Source: an uncultured Granulosicoccaceae bacterium
Lineage (GTDB): Bacteria; Pseudomonadota; Gammaproteobacteria; Granulosicoccales; Granulosicoccaceae
Direction: 5' to 3'
NCBI GenBank assembly: GCA_937951695.1
Contig: CALFBL010000289.1
Span: forward strand, 1-10,210
Length of the DNA: 10,210 nucleotides
The notes beneath the pieces were generated by a model. That model was given only the letters and a program-made list of their open reading frames with translations. It made no database searches and had not been told where the DNA came from. A program made the position numbers and the translations under genes. Below, in pieces: positions 1 through 6,283 of the stretch (position 1 is the first letter of the stretch; each line of letters begins with the position of its first letter).

Positions 1-468
1 GGTGATGACAACCCCTGCCTGATCCGCGTAGCGTTTTAAAATCGGACCACATACCGCGTCCAGTTCTGCGTTCATCAACACCACGTGTTTGCCGTGTTTG
101 ATGGCCTCCATGGTCACCGTAGCCCCGAATTCAACATCGCCGGTGGCTTCGACAATGACATCGATGATGTCGCAGCGACAAATCGCCAGAGCGTCTTCAC
201 TGATCGCGGCTTGGCCCTTGTTTATGGCGGCTTCAAGAGCTTCGGTAGAGTCTGTCACCACCGCATCCATCACGCCAGCCTGTGCATAGGCGGTGTGCGC
301 TTTGCTGATGTCCCGGTTGTAGATCGCCGACAAGCGCATCCCGGTACGAAACGCGGTTGTTATCTGAATCGCCAGTCCGCGACCCATGTAGCCAGCACCC
401 AATAGACCGACGCGAATTGGCCGTCCAGACTCTTCACACTTTGCAAGAGCGGTATCGATGATGATCAC
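1..468 (-). CDS. Homoserine-dehydrogenase-like NAD(P)-binding oxidoreductase, N-terminal part (3' end beyond the window)
   Basis: The frame is open from a GTG at 468 to the left edge, giving 156 residues; the C-terminal part lies outside. The N-terminus carries a Rossmann dinucleotide-binding motif, GAGYMG at residues 24-29. It continues with a strand ending in VEATG (106-110) and then KHVVLMNAELDAV (127-139), a pattern I recognise from the homoserine-dehydrogenase-like family that carries a C-terminal SAF domain (COG4091). The SAF part would be off the edge and cannot be checked. It probably oxidises or reduces a small hydroxy or keto compound in the cytoplasm; the substrate is unknown. GTG at 468 is the first possible start because an in-frame TAG lies at 478-480; no clear ribosome binding site precedes it. 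It begins 39 bp after the UDP-glucose dehydrogenase stop, so it is probably in the same operon, where such genes recur near nucleotide-sugar enzymes. A Gfo/Idh/MocA-type oxidoreductase is the main alternative. Confidence 0.75.
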   Translation of the reverse strand, partial: MIIIDTALAKCEESGRPIRVGLLGAGYMGRGLAIQITTAFRTGMRLSAIYNRDISKAHTAYAQAGVMDAVVTDSTEALEAAINKGQAAISEDALAICRCDIIDVIVEATGDVEFGATVTMEAIKHGKHVVLMNAELDAVCGPILKRYADQAGVVIT

Positions 469-507
469 GAGGTTTGACTACTCATTGGTTGTGAGGCTGA
501 AGTTAAA

Positions 508-1863
508 TTAAACCGAAGGACCACGGCCAACGCCTTCGTAACGCGCTACCGAATCCGGTGCGAACATGCGTCGCCCATCGATTACTAGAGGCGCTGGCGC
601 GCTGCCGTTAATCATCGCCGGCAAGGTCTCGAATTCTGGCCAGGCGGTGGCCACTACGATGGCTTCTGCACCTTCGATGGAGGCTTTTACTGATTCACCG
701 TAGGTGATCGTGCTGTGGCTCGATAACGCCGTACTGGCCGCTACTTCCATAGCGTGCGGATCAAACACGGTAACCTTGGCGCCTGCGTCGAGCAGTTGGT
801 TTACGATTGTTAGCGAAGGGGACTCTCGTATATCGTCGGTACCGGGTTTAAAAGCCAGGCCTAACACCGTGATGCTTACGTCTTGAAGCGATGTGTAGTG
901 TTTGTGCAGTAACTTAACAACCGTATCGGGTTGTTTAGCGTTGGTTTTAATAACCCCATCTAGGACAGCAGAGTCAACGCCTTGTTGGTTGGCGTAAACC
1001 CGCAATGCGTTCACATCCTTTGGGAAACAACTGCCACCGAAGCCACAACCAGTGCGCAAATAGGTGTTGGATTGTGGCACGATCCGAGTACCATTTTCCA
1101 GGATCGGAGAGAAGCGTTTGTCGAGCTGTACGCCATCAAACACATCTTGTGTATCCACGCCAGGCACCTTCTCGCAAATGTTGCCGATCTCGTTAGAGTA
1201 TGAGATGAGTGTGGCCAGCAGCGCGTTGGCAGCATACTTGATCATCTCAGCTGTGGTGGTGTTGCATCGAATTTTATCGGTGGATTTGAACGAGTTGTAC
1301 AGCTCGTTGATGGCAGTAAACGATTGATCGTCGTTGCAACCGATGACGATACGATCTGGGTTCATAAAATCCTCGACCGCGTTGCCTTCGCGCAAGAATT
1401 CCGGGTTCATGCCCACCCCAAAATCGGTCCCGCAGGTTTTCCCTGAATGTTGCTCAACAGCCGGTAACACCAAATCATCGGTGGTACCGGGCACGACCGT
1501 ACTCTTGACCACTACCACGTGGTAGCGCTCGGTATCTTTCAGTACCTTGCCGATTTCAATGCTGGCGCTTTCGATTTGCGACAAATCAATCTGATCGCCG
1601 TTAAAGGGTGTGCCCACTGCGATCAATGTGAGGTCACTGTTGGCGACTGCTTCGCGGATGTCTTGTGTCACGAACAACGTTTTGCCGATCGTCGCACTCA
1701 GAAGTTCATCCAGTCCTTCTTCATGAATGGGGCTATTTCCGGATTCTATTTGCGCAACTTTGCCGGCGTCACGCTCGACAATCGTGACAGCGTGTCCGCG
1801 GGACGCCAAACACGTACCTGAGACCAGCCCGACGTAACCACCCCCGATAACTGCAACCTGCAT
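508..1863 (-). CDS. ugd: UDP-glucose 6-dehydrogenase
   Basis: This enzyme oxidises UDP-glucose twice with NAD+ to give UDP-glucuronate in the cytoplasm, a precursor for capsule, exopolysaccharide and LPS sugars. The 451-aa product has the full family layout. The N-terminal Rossmann fold carries GGGYVG at 7-12 with Glu30 ending the second strand. KSTVVPGTT (120-128) and NPEFLREGNAVEDF (153-166) follow. The central helix has the conserved Lys209 and Asn213. The active-site loop GCGFGGSCFPKD (272-283) holds the catalytic Cys279. The C-terminal UDP-binding domain starts at about 330 with LGLAFKPGTDDIRES (334-348). Length is normal and no key residue is missing. The ATG at 1863 is preceded by AGGA with a 7-base spacer. 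The upstream gene's TAG stop sits inside this ribosome binding site, so the two genes are probably translationally coupled. The product would feed the UDP-glucuronate decarboxylase-like enzyme encoded just upstream. Confidence 0.96.
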   Translation of the reverse strand: MQVAVIGGGYVGLVSGTCLASRGHAVTIVERDAGKVAQIESGNSPIHEEGLDELLSATIGKTLFVTQDIREAVANSDLTLIAVGTPFNGDQIDLSQIESASIEIGKVLKDTERYHVVVVKSTVVPGTTDDLVLPAVEQHSGKTCGTDFGVGMNPEFLREGNAVEDFMNPDRIVIGCNDDQSFTAINELYNSFKSTDKIRCNTTTAEMIKYAANALLATLISYSNEIGNICEKVPGVDTQDVFDGVQLDKRFSPILENGTRIVPQSNTYLRTGCGFGGSCFPKDVNALRVYANQQGVDSAVLDGVIKTNAKQPDTVVKLLHKHYTSLQDVSITVLGLAFKPGTDDIRESPSLTIVNQLLDAGAKVTVFDPHAMEVAASTALSSHSTITYGESVKASIEGAEAIVVATAWPEFETLPAMINGSAPAPLVIDGRRMFAPDSVARYEGVGRGPSV

Positions 1864-1875
1864 AACGTGTTCCTA
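1864..1875 (-). promoter_or_regulatory. Ribosome binding site of ugd overlapping the upstream stop codon
   Basis: On the minus strand the sequence TAGGA combines the TAG stop of the decarboxylase-like gene (1873-1875) with an AGGA Shine-Dalgarno element 7 bases before the ugd ATG. The arrangement suggests terminating ribosomes restart on ugd, which would keep the two enzymes at linked levels. The overlap is seen directly; the coupling is inferred. Confidence 0.7.
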
Positions 1876-2976
1876 GGTTTCCCGGTTATCTTGATACCAA
1901 ATCAACGAACGACGAATCCCTTCATCAATGGGAACCACCGGTTCAAAGTTCAATTCAGCTCGAGCTTTGGCGATGTTTGGGCAACGCCGGTTCGGGTTGT
2001 CGGTCAAGTAATGCTCGTCATCGCTTTTGGCAAATTTAACTGAACCTTCATAGCCAAACAGCTCTTTCGCGGCCGCTACGTTTTTCTCGGCAAATTCACG
2101 CACTGATATTTCGGGCGATTCGTTGCCAATATTGTAGGCCTCGCCCTTGCGTCCGTTGAACAGGATTTTGAAATAGCCGGTTATTGCATCCGAGATGTAA
2201 CAAAAGGTTCGTGTTGGGGAGCCGTCCGACAACAGAACAATATCTCGATTCGACAATACATCATTGGCAAAATCCGGTGGTGCTCGCTTATCGGAAATGC
2301 TTAGACCGGGGCCGTAGTTATTAAAAGGCCGAGCGGTTTTTACGGGTACCTGATGCTGATTGGCGAAGTTCACACACAAGGTCTCCCCATAGCGTTTGGA
2401 TTCGTCATAACACGCTCTGGGGCCGGTACAGGAGACGTTGCCGCGATAGCTTTCCGAGGTCGGGATGTTATCGGCATCAGGGTCGCCGTAAATCTCGCTG
2501 GTGGAGAAAAACAATATGGCGCTGATCGGATTGTTATCTGCGGCCCGCACGCGGGAAAGATCGAGTATTTGACGAAGCCCGTGAACGTTGGCGTCCATTG
2601 TCTCTATCGGGTATTCACGATAGAAAATGGGGGAGGCAATCGATGCTGCGTGAATGATGAAGTCCGATTGGCACAACTGGGGGGGTAGGGTTTCAGTGAC
2701 ATCGTGGGTATACAGCTCGCAGTGGGCCTGCTTTGCACAGGCGTCCAACCACGCAGGGCGCCCGCGGATGAACGTATCAAACACGTTCACCTGTATGCCA
2801 GATTTCGCCGAATTTTGCCGATTCCAGTGCAGCAAGGACTGAACCAGATAGAAACCTAAAAATCCCGCACCACCCGTGATGGATACGGTTTTACCTGAGC
2901 AGGATGAAAATTCCAAAGCCAAAGCATCGCAGATGCGATCCATGTCTTCTGTTTCAATTGCTGATGAGTCGAGCAT
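1873..2976 (-). CDS. Extended SDR-family UDP-glucuronate decarboxylase-like enzyme (UDP-xylose synthase type)
   Basis: The 367-aa product is an extended short-chain dehydrogenase that binds NAD and a nucleotide sugar. GGAGFLG (35-41) is the dinucleotide motif. STSEIYGDP (158-166), GPRACYDESKR (185-195; Tyr190 and Lys194 of the YxxxK pair) and ARPFNNYGPG (215-224) resemble UDP-glucuronate decarboxylases, which turn UDP-glucuronate into UDP-xylose through a 4-keto intermediate. The loop AASIASP (110-116) has Ala where, as I recall, UDP-apiose/xylose synthases have a key Cys, which argues for the decarboxylase type. An N-terminal extension of about 30 residues precedes the Rossmann fold. The ATG at 2976 has no good Shine-Dalgarno; Met12, preceded by AGAAG, is an alternative start. 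It lies directly upstream of ugd, whose product is its expected substrate. A different NDP-sugar epimerase or dehydratase is possible; the family is sure, the reaction less so. Confidence 0.8.
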   Translation of the reverse strand: MLDSSAIETEDMDRICDALALEFSSCSGKTVSITGGAGFLGFYLVQSLLHWNRQNSAKSGIQVNVFDTFIRGRPAWLDACAKQAHCELYTHDVTETLPPQLCQSDFIIHAASIASPIFYREYPIETMDANVHGLRQILDLSRVRAADNNPISAILFFSTSEIYGDPDADNIPTSESYRGNVSCTGPRACYDESKRYGETLCVNFANQHQVPVKTARPFNNYGPGLSISDKRAPPDFANDVLSNRDIVLLSDGSPTRTFCYISDAITGYFKILFNGRKGEAYNIGNESPEISVREFAEKNVAAAKELFGYEGSVKFAKSDDEHYLTDNPNRRCPNIAKARAELNFEPVVPIDEGIRRSLIWYQDNRET

Positions 2977-3234
2977 TTAAGCAGGCCATTTCTATACGTG
3001 CAAAAGGATGGCGTAGCGAGCCTGTAGATGCGCTCAGAACGTCATCAAAGAGTAAGTCCACGGTGCCGAATGATGCTGCAGTGCATCACGATGCAGGGAG
3101 CGCTGAACTTCACACCCTGATATCGGCCACATCACAAGTTTACACAGAGGGAGGCTCAATTGTGTGAACAAAGTCTGCCAGTGATAGGGTAGGGAAATAG
3201 TCCAGATTTGAAGCGTTTGCGAAAGACCAAAAGT
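2977..3234 (-). promoter_or_regulatory. Upstream region of the nucleotide-sugar operon with a candidate promoter
   Basis: This gap has no convincing gene. It must hold the promoter of the minus-strand sugar operon unless the operon is read through from further right, which the terminator at 3235-3260 makes unlikely. A weak sigma-70-like pair is visible on the minus strand: TTGAGC (3159-3154) and TGTGAT (3136-3131) with a 17-base spacer, each matching 4 of 6 consensus bases. The implied leader of about 150 bases contains the dyad at 3082-3095. The promoter assignment is tentative. Confidence 0.3.
3082..3095. repeat. Short inverted repeat in the sugar-operon leader
   Basis: TGCATC and GATGCA flank an AC spacer, giving a perfect 6-bp-arm dyad. 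A further GATGC at 3072-3076 can pair with the GCATC at 3083-3087, so two mutually exclusive foldings are possible. It could be an operator or a small leader hairpin; function is not shown. Confidence 0.4.
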
Positions 3235-3260
3235 AAAAAGGGCGACCAATCGGCCGCCCT
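3235..3260 (-). terminator. Rho-independent terminator of the acidic repeat protein gene
   Basis: On the minus strand AGGGCGGCC and GGTCGCCCT form a 9-bp stem (one G-U pair) around the loop GATT. It is followed at once by TTTTT and, after AC, by TTTT. It lies 40 bases past the stop codon of the gene ending at 3301, the expected place and direction. This is the clearest terminator in the window and separates that gene from the sugar operon. Confidence 0.88.
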
Positions 3261-3300
3261 CTGTTCACTTTATCTCATCGAAGATGAAAAACGTGACGGT

Positions 3301-5295
3301 TTACTCAACCATACCCGACATGGTGTCTATCATGGTCTGCACGGTGGGGCCGAGAACATCGGACACACCATCTTTTCGCAGGGCAACGGCGGCCACTGGC
3401 CGAACCTTCGCAATACCGGTCTTTATCACGCGATCAAGCGCGATCTTGGATGATCCGGTTGCGCCTGATACCGCTTCCGATACGCCGTTCAGAGTCTCAT
3501 TGGCAGCTTCCAGTTTCGGCAGAGCAGTTTCTGCTGATTCAGCATCGGTGACTCGACCGAGCACGGCAGAGGCGGTTCCAATGACGTTACCCAGCTGTCG
3601 ACTCACCGACGTTAAGCTGAAATCAGGAGCAGCGGTTGATGTGTCGGCAGTCGCGTCACTCTCGTCACTGCCCACGGCTGTGTCACCTTCGGCCATCTCT
3701 TCCACTTCAGCAGCACTATCTTCACCGTCTGCGGCATCTTCACTTACTGCAGCACCCTCTTCAGTGGTTGCCGCATCGTCTGTTTCACTGGTTGCATCAC
3801 TTTCAGCAACCTCTTCAGTCATTTCATCATCGGTCGCTTCACTGGTTGAATCGCCTTCAGTACCGTCCTCGGCAACTGTCGTTGAATCGCCTTCAGCGGC
3901 ATCGTCGTCGACATCATCTGCGGCCATAGTGTCGTCGTCGGCGCTTTCAGTATCTGCTTCAGCCGTCACATCGCCTTCATCAGTGTCAGTGGCGTCACCT
4001 TCGACCTCATCGGTTGAACCCTCAGCGTCTTGAACGGCATCAGAAGCCATTTCACCGGTTGATTCCGTAACACCTTCAGTTGCATCAGTTGTCGCATCAC
4101 CGCTAGCATCGGCTGCCGCGTCACCTTCGGCCATCGCTTCGGCAGTAGCAGTGCTTTCTTCACTTGCCGCAGCATTTTCACCCTCTGCAGGTTGTTCCTC
4201 ATCACCTTCGGCAACCTCTTCAGCCATTTCATCATCGGTCGCTTCACTAGCTGAATCGCCTTCTGTGGCATCCTCTGCAGCCATGGTGTCGTCGTCGGCG
4301 CTTTCAGCAGTATCAGCTTCAGCCGCCACATCGCCTTCATCAGTGTCGGTGGCGTCACCGTCGGCCTCATCGGCTGAACCTTCAGTGTCTTGAACGGCAT
4401 CGGCTGCACTTTCAGCCGAATCAGAAGCAATATCACCTGTCGCGTCTGCCGCATCTTCCACCGCATCTGCCGCATCTTCCACTGCATCTGCTGCATCTTC
4501 CTCTGCATCTGCCGCATTTTCCTCTGCATCAGCCGCATTTTCCTCTGCATCAGCCGCAGAATCAGTTGCATCGCCCGCCGCATCACCGATTGCGTTAGCC
4601 GCATCTTCAACCGCATTTTCAACCGATTCACTTGCATCGGACGCTGCGCTTTTTAACGCGTCAGTTGCGTCTGAGGCGGCATCACTGGCCGAGTCCGTTG
4701 CGTCAGCAGCCGCATCGCTGGCGGCGTCGACGGTCTCATTAACGGCGTCTGTCGCTGAATCGGCGGCGTCAGCAGCGGCGTCGGCAGCTCCTTCGACAGC
4801 ATCGGTTGCATCCGCAGCGGTATCACTGACAGCGTCAGCCACGTCGGAGGCGGCACCTTCAGCCGCATCGGTCGCATCAGCGGCTGCGTCGCCAACCGCC
4901 TCTGCAGCGCCATCCACTGCACTAGAAGCAGAATCGGTTGCGTCCGCAGCGGCGTCGCTGGCTGAGTCAGCGGCAGCGTCTGTTGCACTGTCCGCTGCGT
5001 CGCTGACAGCATCGGCGGCATCAGAAGCGGCCTCTTCAACAGCACTTTCAGCCGAATCGGTAGCATCAGCGACAGCATCACTCGCAGCGTCAACGGCGCC
5101 TTCGGCAGCTTCTGTTGCATCGGCTGCAACTCCGTTGGTGGCATCGGTCGCGCTGTCAGCGGCATCAGTGGCGGAATCGCCCACGGCGGTTACGGTGTCG
5201 GCAGGGGCAGGGGCGTTGTCACCCTTGCCAAAGAAAGTCAGTAGAAGCCAACCGACGAGCAAAGCGCCAATGATCGGCAAAAATTTAAGCCACAT
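3301..5295 (-). CDS. Membrane-anchored, extremely acidic Ala/Asp-rich repeat protein with a C-terminal domain
   Basis: I cannot name this 664-aa protein. Residues 4-22 form one hydrophobic helix (uncleaved anchor or signal). Residues 25-557 are low complexity: Ala, Asp, Glu, Ser, Thr, Gly and Val dominate, the only basic residue is Lys215, and there is no Cys, His, Arg or aromatic residue. The stretch from about 35 to 300 has Ala-rich, helix-like spacing recalling LEA-type repeats, with six 7-residue units at 248-289. From 300 on it is more Asp/Glu-rich, with a duplicated segment (299-362 and 419-497). Residues 558-664 are ordinary sequence with ALPKLEAAN (591-599) and DVLGPTVQTMID (646-657). 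I recall similar C-terminal regions in repetitive proteins of marine bacteria but cannot verify it. A likely reading is an anchor, a long charged spacer and a folded distal domain in the periplasm or envelope. The start is firm: GGAGGA lies 8 bases before the ATG. The gene stands alone, with its own terminator. Confidence 0.88.
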   Translation of the reverse strand: MWLKFLPIIGALLVGWLLLTFFGKGDNAPAPADTVTAVGDSATDAADSATDATNGVAADATEAAEGAVDAASDAVADATDSAESAVEEAASDAADAVSDAADSATDAAADSASDAAADATDSASSAVDGAAEAVGDAAADATDAAEGAASDVADAVSDTAADATDAVEGAADAAADAADSATDAVNETVDAASDAAADATDSASDAASDATDALKSAASDASESVENAVEDAANAIGDAAGDATDSAADAEENAADAEENAADAEEDAADAVEDAADAVEDAADATGDIASDSAESAADAVQDTEGSADEADGDATDTDEGDVAAEADTAESADDDTMAAEDATEGDSASEATDDEMAEEVAEGDEEQPAEGENAAASEESTATAEAMAEGDAAADASGDATTDATEGVTESTGEMASDAVQDAEGSTDEVEGDATDTDEGDVTAEADTESADDDTMAADDVDDDAAEGDSTTVAEDGTEGDSTSEATDDEMTEEVAESDATSETDDAATTEEGAAVSEDAADGEDSAAEVEEMAEGDTAVGSDESDATADTSTAAPDFSLTSVSRQLGNVIGTASAVLGRVTDAESAETALPKLEAANETLNGVSEAVSGATGSSKIALDRVIKTGIAKVRPVAAVALRKDGVSDVLGPTVQTMIDTMSGMVE
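3806..4041 (-). repeat. Segmental duplication inside the acidic gene, copy A
   Basis: This segment (residues about 419-497) matches 4211-4401 in the same frame and order. Over 3961-4041 against 4321-4401 I count 7 differences in 81 aligned bases. Copy A carries 45 extra bases, which add Asp-rich sequence and a second copy of a GAATCGCCTTCAG-type motif. The duplication is seen directly; slippage or unequal recombination is the inferred cause. Confidence 0.85.
4211..4401 (-). repeat. Segmental duplication inside the acidic gene, copy B
   Basis: This is the shorter partner of 3806-4041 and encodes residues about 299-362. The shared peptide landmarks are GDATDTDEGDV, SADDDTMAA and SEATDDEM. The copies are separated by about 170 bp of unrelated acidic-coding sequence. 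Confidence 0.85.
4451..4555 (-). repeat. Five-unit 21-bp in-frame tandem repeat
   Basis: Units start at 4451, 4472, 4493, 4514 and 4535, each of the form GCATCTTCCNCTGCATCTGCC on the plus strand with small changes. The last two units are identical. They encode 7-residue repeats of the type ADAEENA / ADAVEDA. The period is a multiple of three, so gain or loss of units would change spacer length without breaking the frame. Confidence 0.92.
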
Positions 5296-5625
5296 AGTTT
5301 AATTCCTCCGGTGCAGACCCAGGAACGGGTTCACCATGATTTACACGTTACCAATGTCGACAGCCCTCTTGGCTGGCCAACGTCGTTGTTGCAATGTTAC
5401 ACCTTAGCGCTAACCGTTTGATGAACGCCTGGAATTGCCGGCCGGTTTTTTCCAGTTGTTTACCATCGAAGGTGATGGATTTCTCGGTATTTACTGCAAT
5501 TTTGTTCAAGTGTTGACCATTTTACCGGCGGATAAAATTTGGTTTGAAAACATCAGTTTAAATCAATGGGTTTGGTCCCCATTGATCCAGCTCAGAGCGG
5601 CGAATAGCAAGACTAGTAAAATCTT
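5296..5625. promoter_or_regulatory. Divergent promoter region
   Basis: These 330 bp separate two divergently transcribed genes and contain no convincing gene. Visible elements are a GGAGG ribosome binding site for the minus-strand gene (5305-5309); a 10-bp palindrome TTAGCGCTAA (5404-5413); a CAGCC-CTCTT-GGCTG hairpin (5361-5375); and an AT-rich core at about 5519-5570. A possible minus-strand promoter is TTCAAA (5548-5543) with TAAAAT (5524-5519) and an 18-base spacer, which would give a leader of over 200 bases. I could not settle a promoter for the plus-strand gene. Confidence 0.45.
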
Positions 5626-6192
5626 ATGAAGGGTACAAAAGCTATGAAAGTGAAATTTTCGGACGAGGAATGGTTTCTGCTGAGTTCGGTGCCCGCAGCG
5701 ATCGGTGCCTTGATGAGTGCGGCGGCACCCAGCGGTTTCTTCGGCACCATAAAAGAGCTCGGCGCCACCATGAAGACGTCGGTACAAGGGTTGCAAACAC
5801 ACCCGGACAGTCTGCTGATTGCCGAGTTGCTGGAAAAATCTGAGAACTGGTCGGAGGCCAAAGAAAAAGCGTCGGACTATCGCGAGCGCGCCAAAGAACG
5901 GTTTAAGGCAAGTGATGTTGATTCGCGTGAGAAGCTCAATGAATTTGTCCTAGCTGATTGCAAGGCCGTAGCGGCTTTAGTGGATGAGCGCTGCAGTGAG
6001 ACCGATGCGGCCGCTTACAAGGACTGGTGTTTGTCCATTGCTGTGAAAGTGGCCGAAGCGGCCAAAGAGGGAAGCATACTAGGATTTGGTGGCACTCAGG
6101 TCAGTGAGGCTGAAAAGGCCCAGTTGGCGAAAATTGAGACGGCGTTGGGTGCATCCTCTGGCAAGTTACTCACACTTTCAGGAATTAGCTGA
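5626..6192 (+). CDS. Conserved-looking hypothetical soluble protein, 188 aa
   Basis: I do not recognise a characterised function. The product is charged and mostly helical by eye, with no signal peptide. Distinct blocks are FSDEEWFLL at 11-19, AAPSGFFGTIKEL (33-45), a charged helical middle (about 65-105), and a C-terminal block EAAKEGSILGFGGTQVSEAE (144-163). The last block resembles hypothetical proteins I have seen in other proteobacteria, but no role is known to me. The start is uncertain: ATG at 5626 has no ribosome binding site, whereas ATG at 5644 has AAGGG 10 bases upstream and begins right at the recognisable part (MKVKFSDEEW). I think 5644 is more likely; the longer frame is listed. 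It is divergent from the acidic repeat gene and 91 bp upstream of a membrane protein on the same strand, which may share its transcript. Confidence 0.82.
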   Translation: MKGTKAMKVKFSDEEWFLLSSVPAAIGALMSAAAPSGFFGTIKELGATMKTSVQGLQTHPDSLLIAELLEKSENWSEAKEKASDYRERAKERFKASDVDSREKLNEFVLADCKAVAALVDERCSETDAAAYKDWCLSIAVKVAEAAKEGSILGFGGTQVSEAEKAQLAKIETALGASSGKLLTLSGIS

Positions 6193-6222
6193 CAATTAGT
6201 TGTTTAAGTGCTTGACGTTTCG

Positions 6223-6251
6223 TTGACGCTGGATGCTGTCGCGGTTACTCT
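6223..6251 (+). promoter_or_regulatory. Candidate sigma-70 promoter before the membrane protein gene
   Basis: TTGACG (6223-6228, 5 of 6 consensus) is followed after 17 bases by TACTCT (6246-6251, a weak -10). Transcription would start about 25 bases before the GTG at 6284. Another TTGACG stands at 6212-6217, 11 bp earlier, making a direct repeat. The -35 is good and the -10 poor, so the gene may instead be co-transcribed with its upstream neighbour. Confidence 0.35.
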
Positions 6252-6283
6252 GCGGTTTCGAAATTAGTGTGGGTTGATACTGC

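Noticed and set aside
85..405. A 106-codon plus-strand frame opposite the partial oxidoreductase
   Set aside because: The minus strand encodes a clear Rossmann-fold protein through this stretch; the plus-strand frame has no family pattern.
3034..3249. A 71-codon minus-strand frame in the gap before the sugar operon
   Set aside because: It runs through the terminator hairpin at 3235-3260, has no ribosome binding site, and shows no recognisable pattern.
3284..4033. A 249-codon open frame on the plus strand opposite the acidic gene, rich in Ser, Ala and Val
   Set aside because: It is the antisense shadow of Ala/Asp/Ser-rich coding sequence, whose biased codons remove stops from the other strand. 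The minus-strand gene has a perfect ribosome binding site, a membrane anchor, a normal C-terminal domain and a terminator; this frame has none of these.
4451..4555. The regular 21-bp units considered as a CRISPR-like array
   Set aside because: The units are head-to-tail without unique spacers and lie in frame inside a coding gene, so this is a coding tandem repeat.
3966..4637. Long alternative-frame reading on the minus strand rich in Met, Arg, Lys and Gln
   Set aside because: This is a frame-shifted reading of the same repetitive gene; the similar frame at 4653-5165 arises the same way.
5431..5452. CCGGCCGG followed by TTTTTT considered as a plus-strand terminator
   Set aside because: The palindrome has no room for a loop, and no plus-strand gene ends upstream of it.
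5435..5629. A 64-codon plus-strand frame whose stop overlaps the ATG at 5626
   Set aside because: It has a TTG start without a convincing ribosome binding site, spans the AT-rich divergent promoter region, and resembles nothing known. The ATGA overlap is probably chance.
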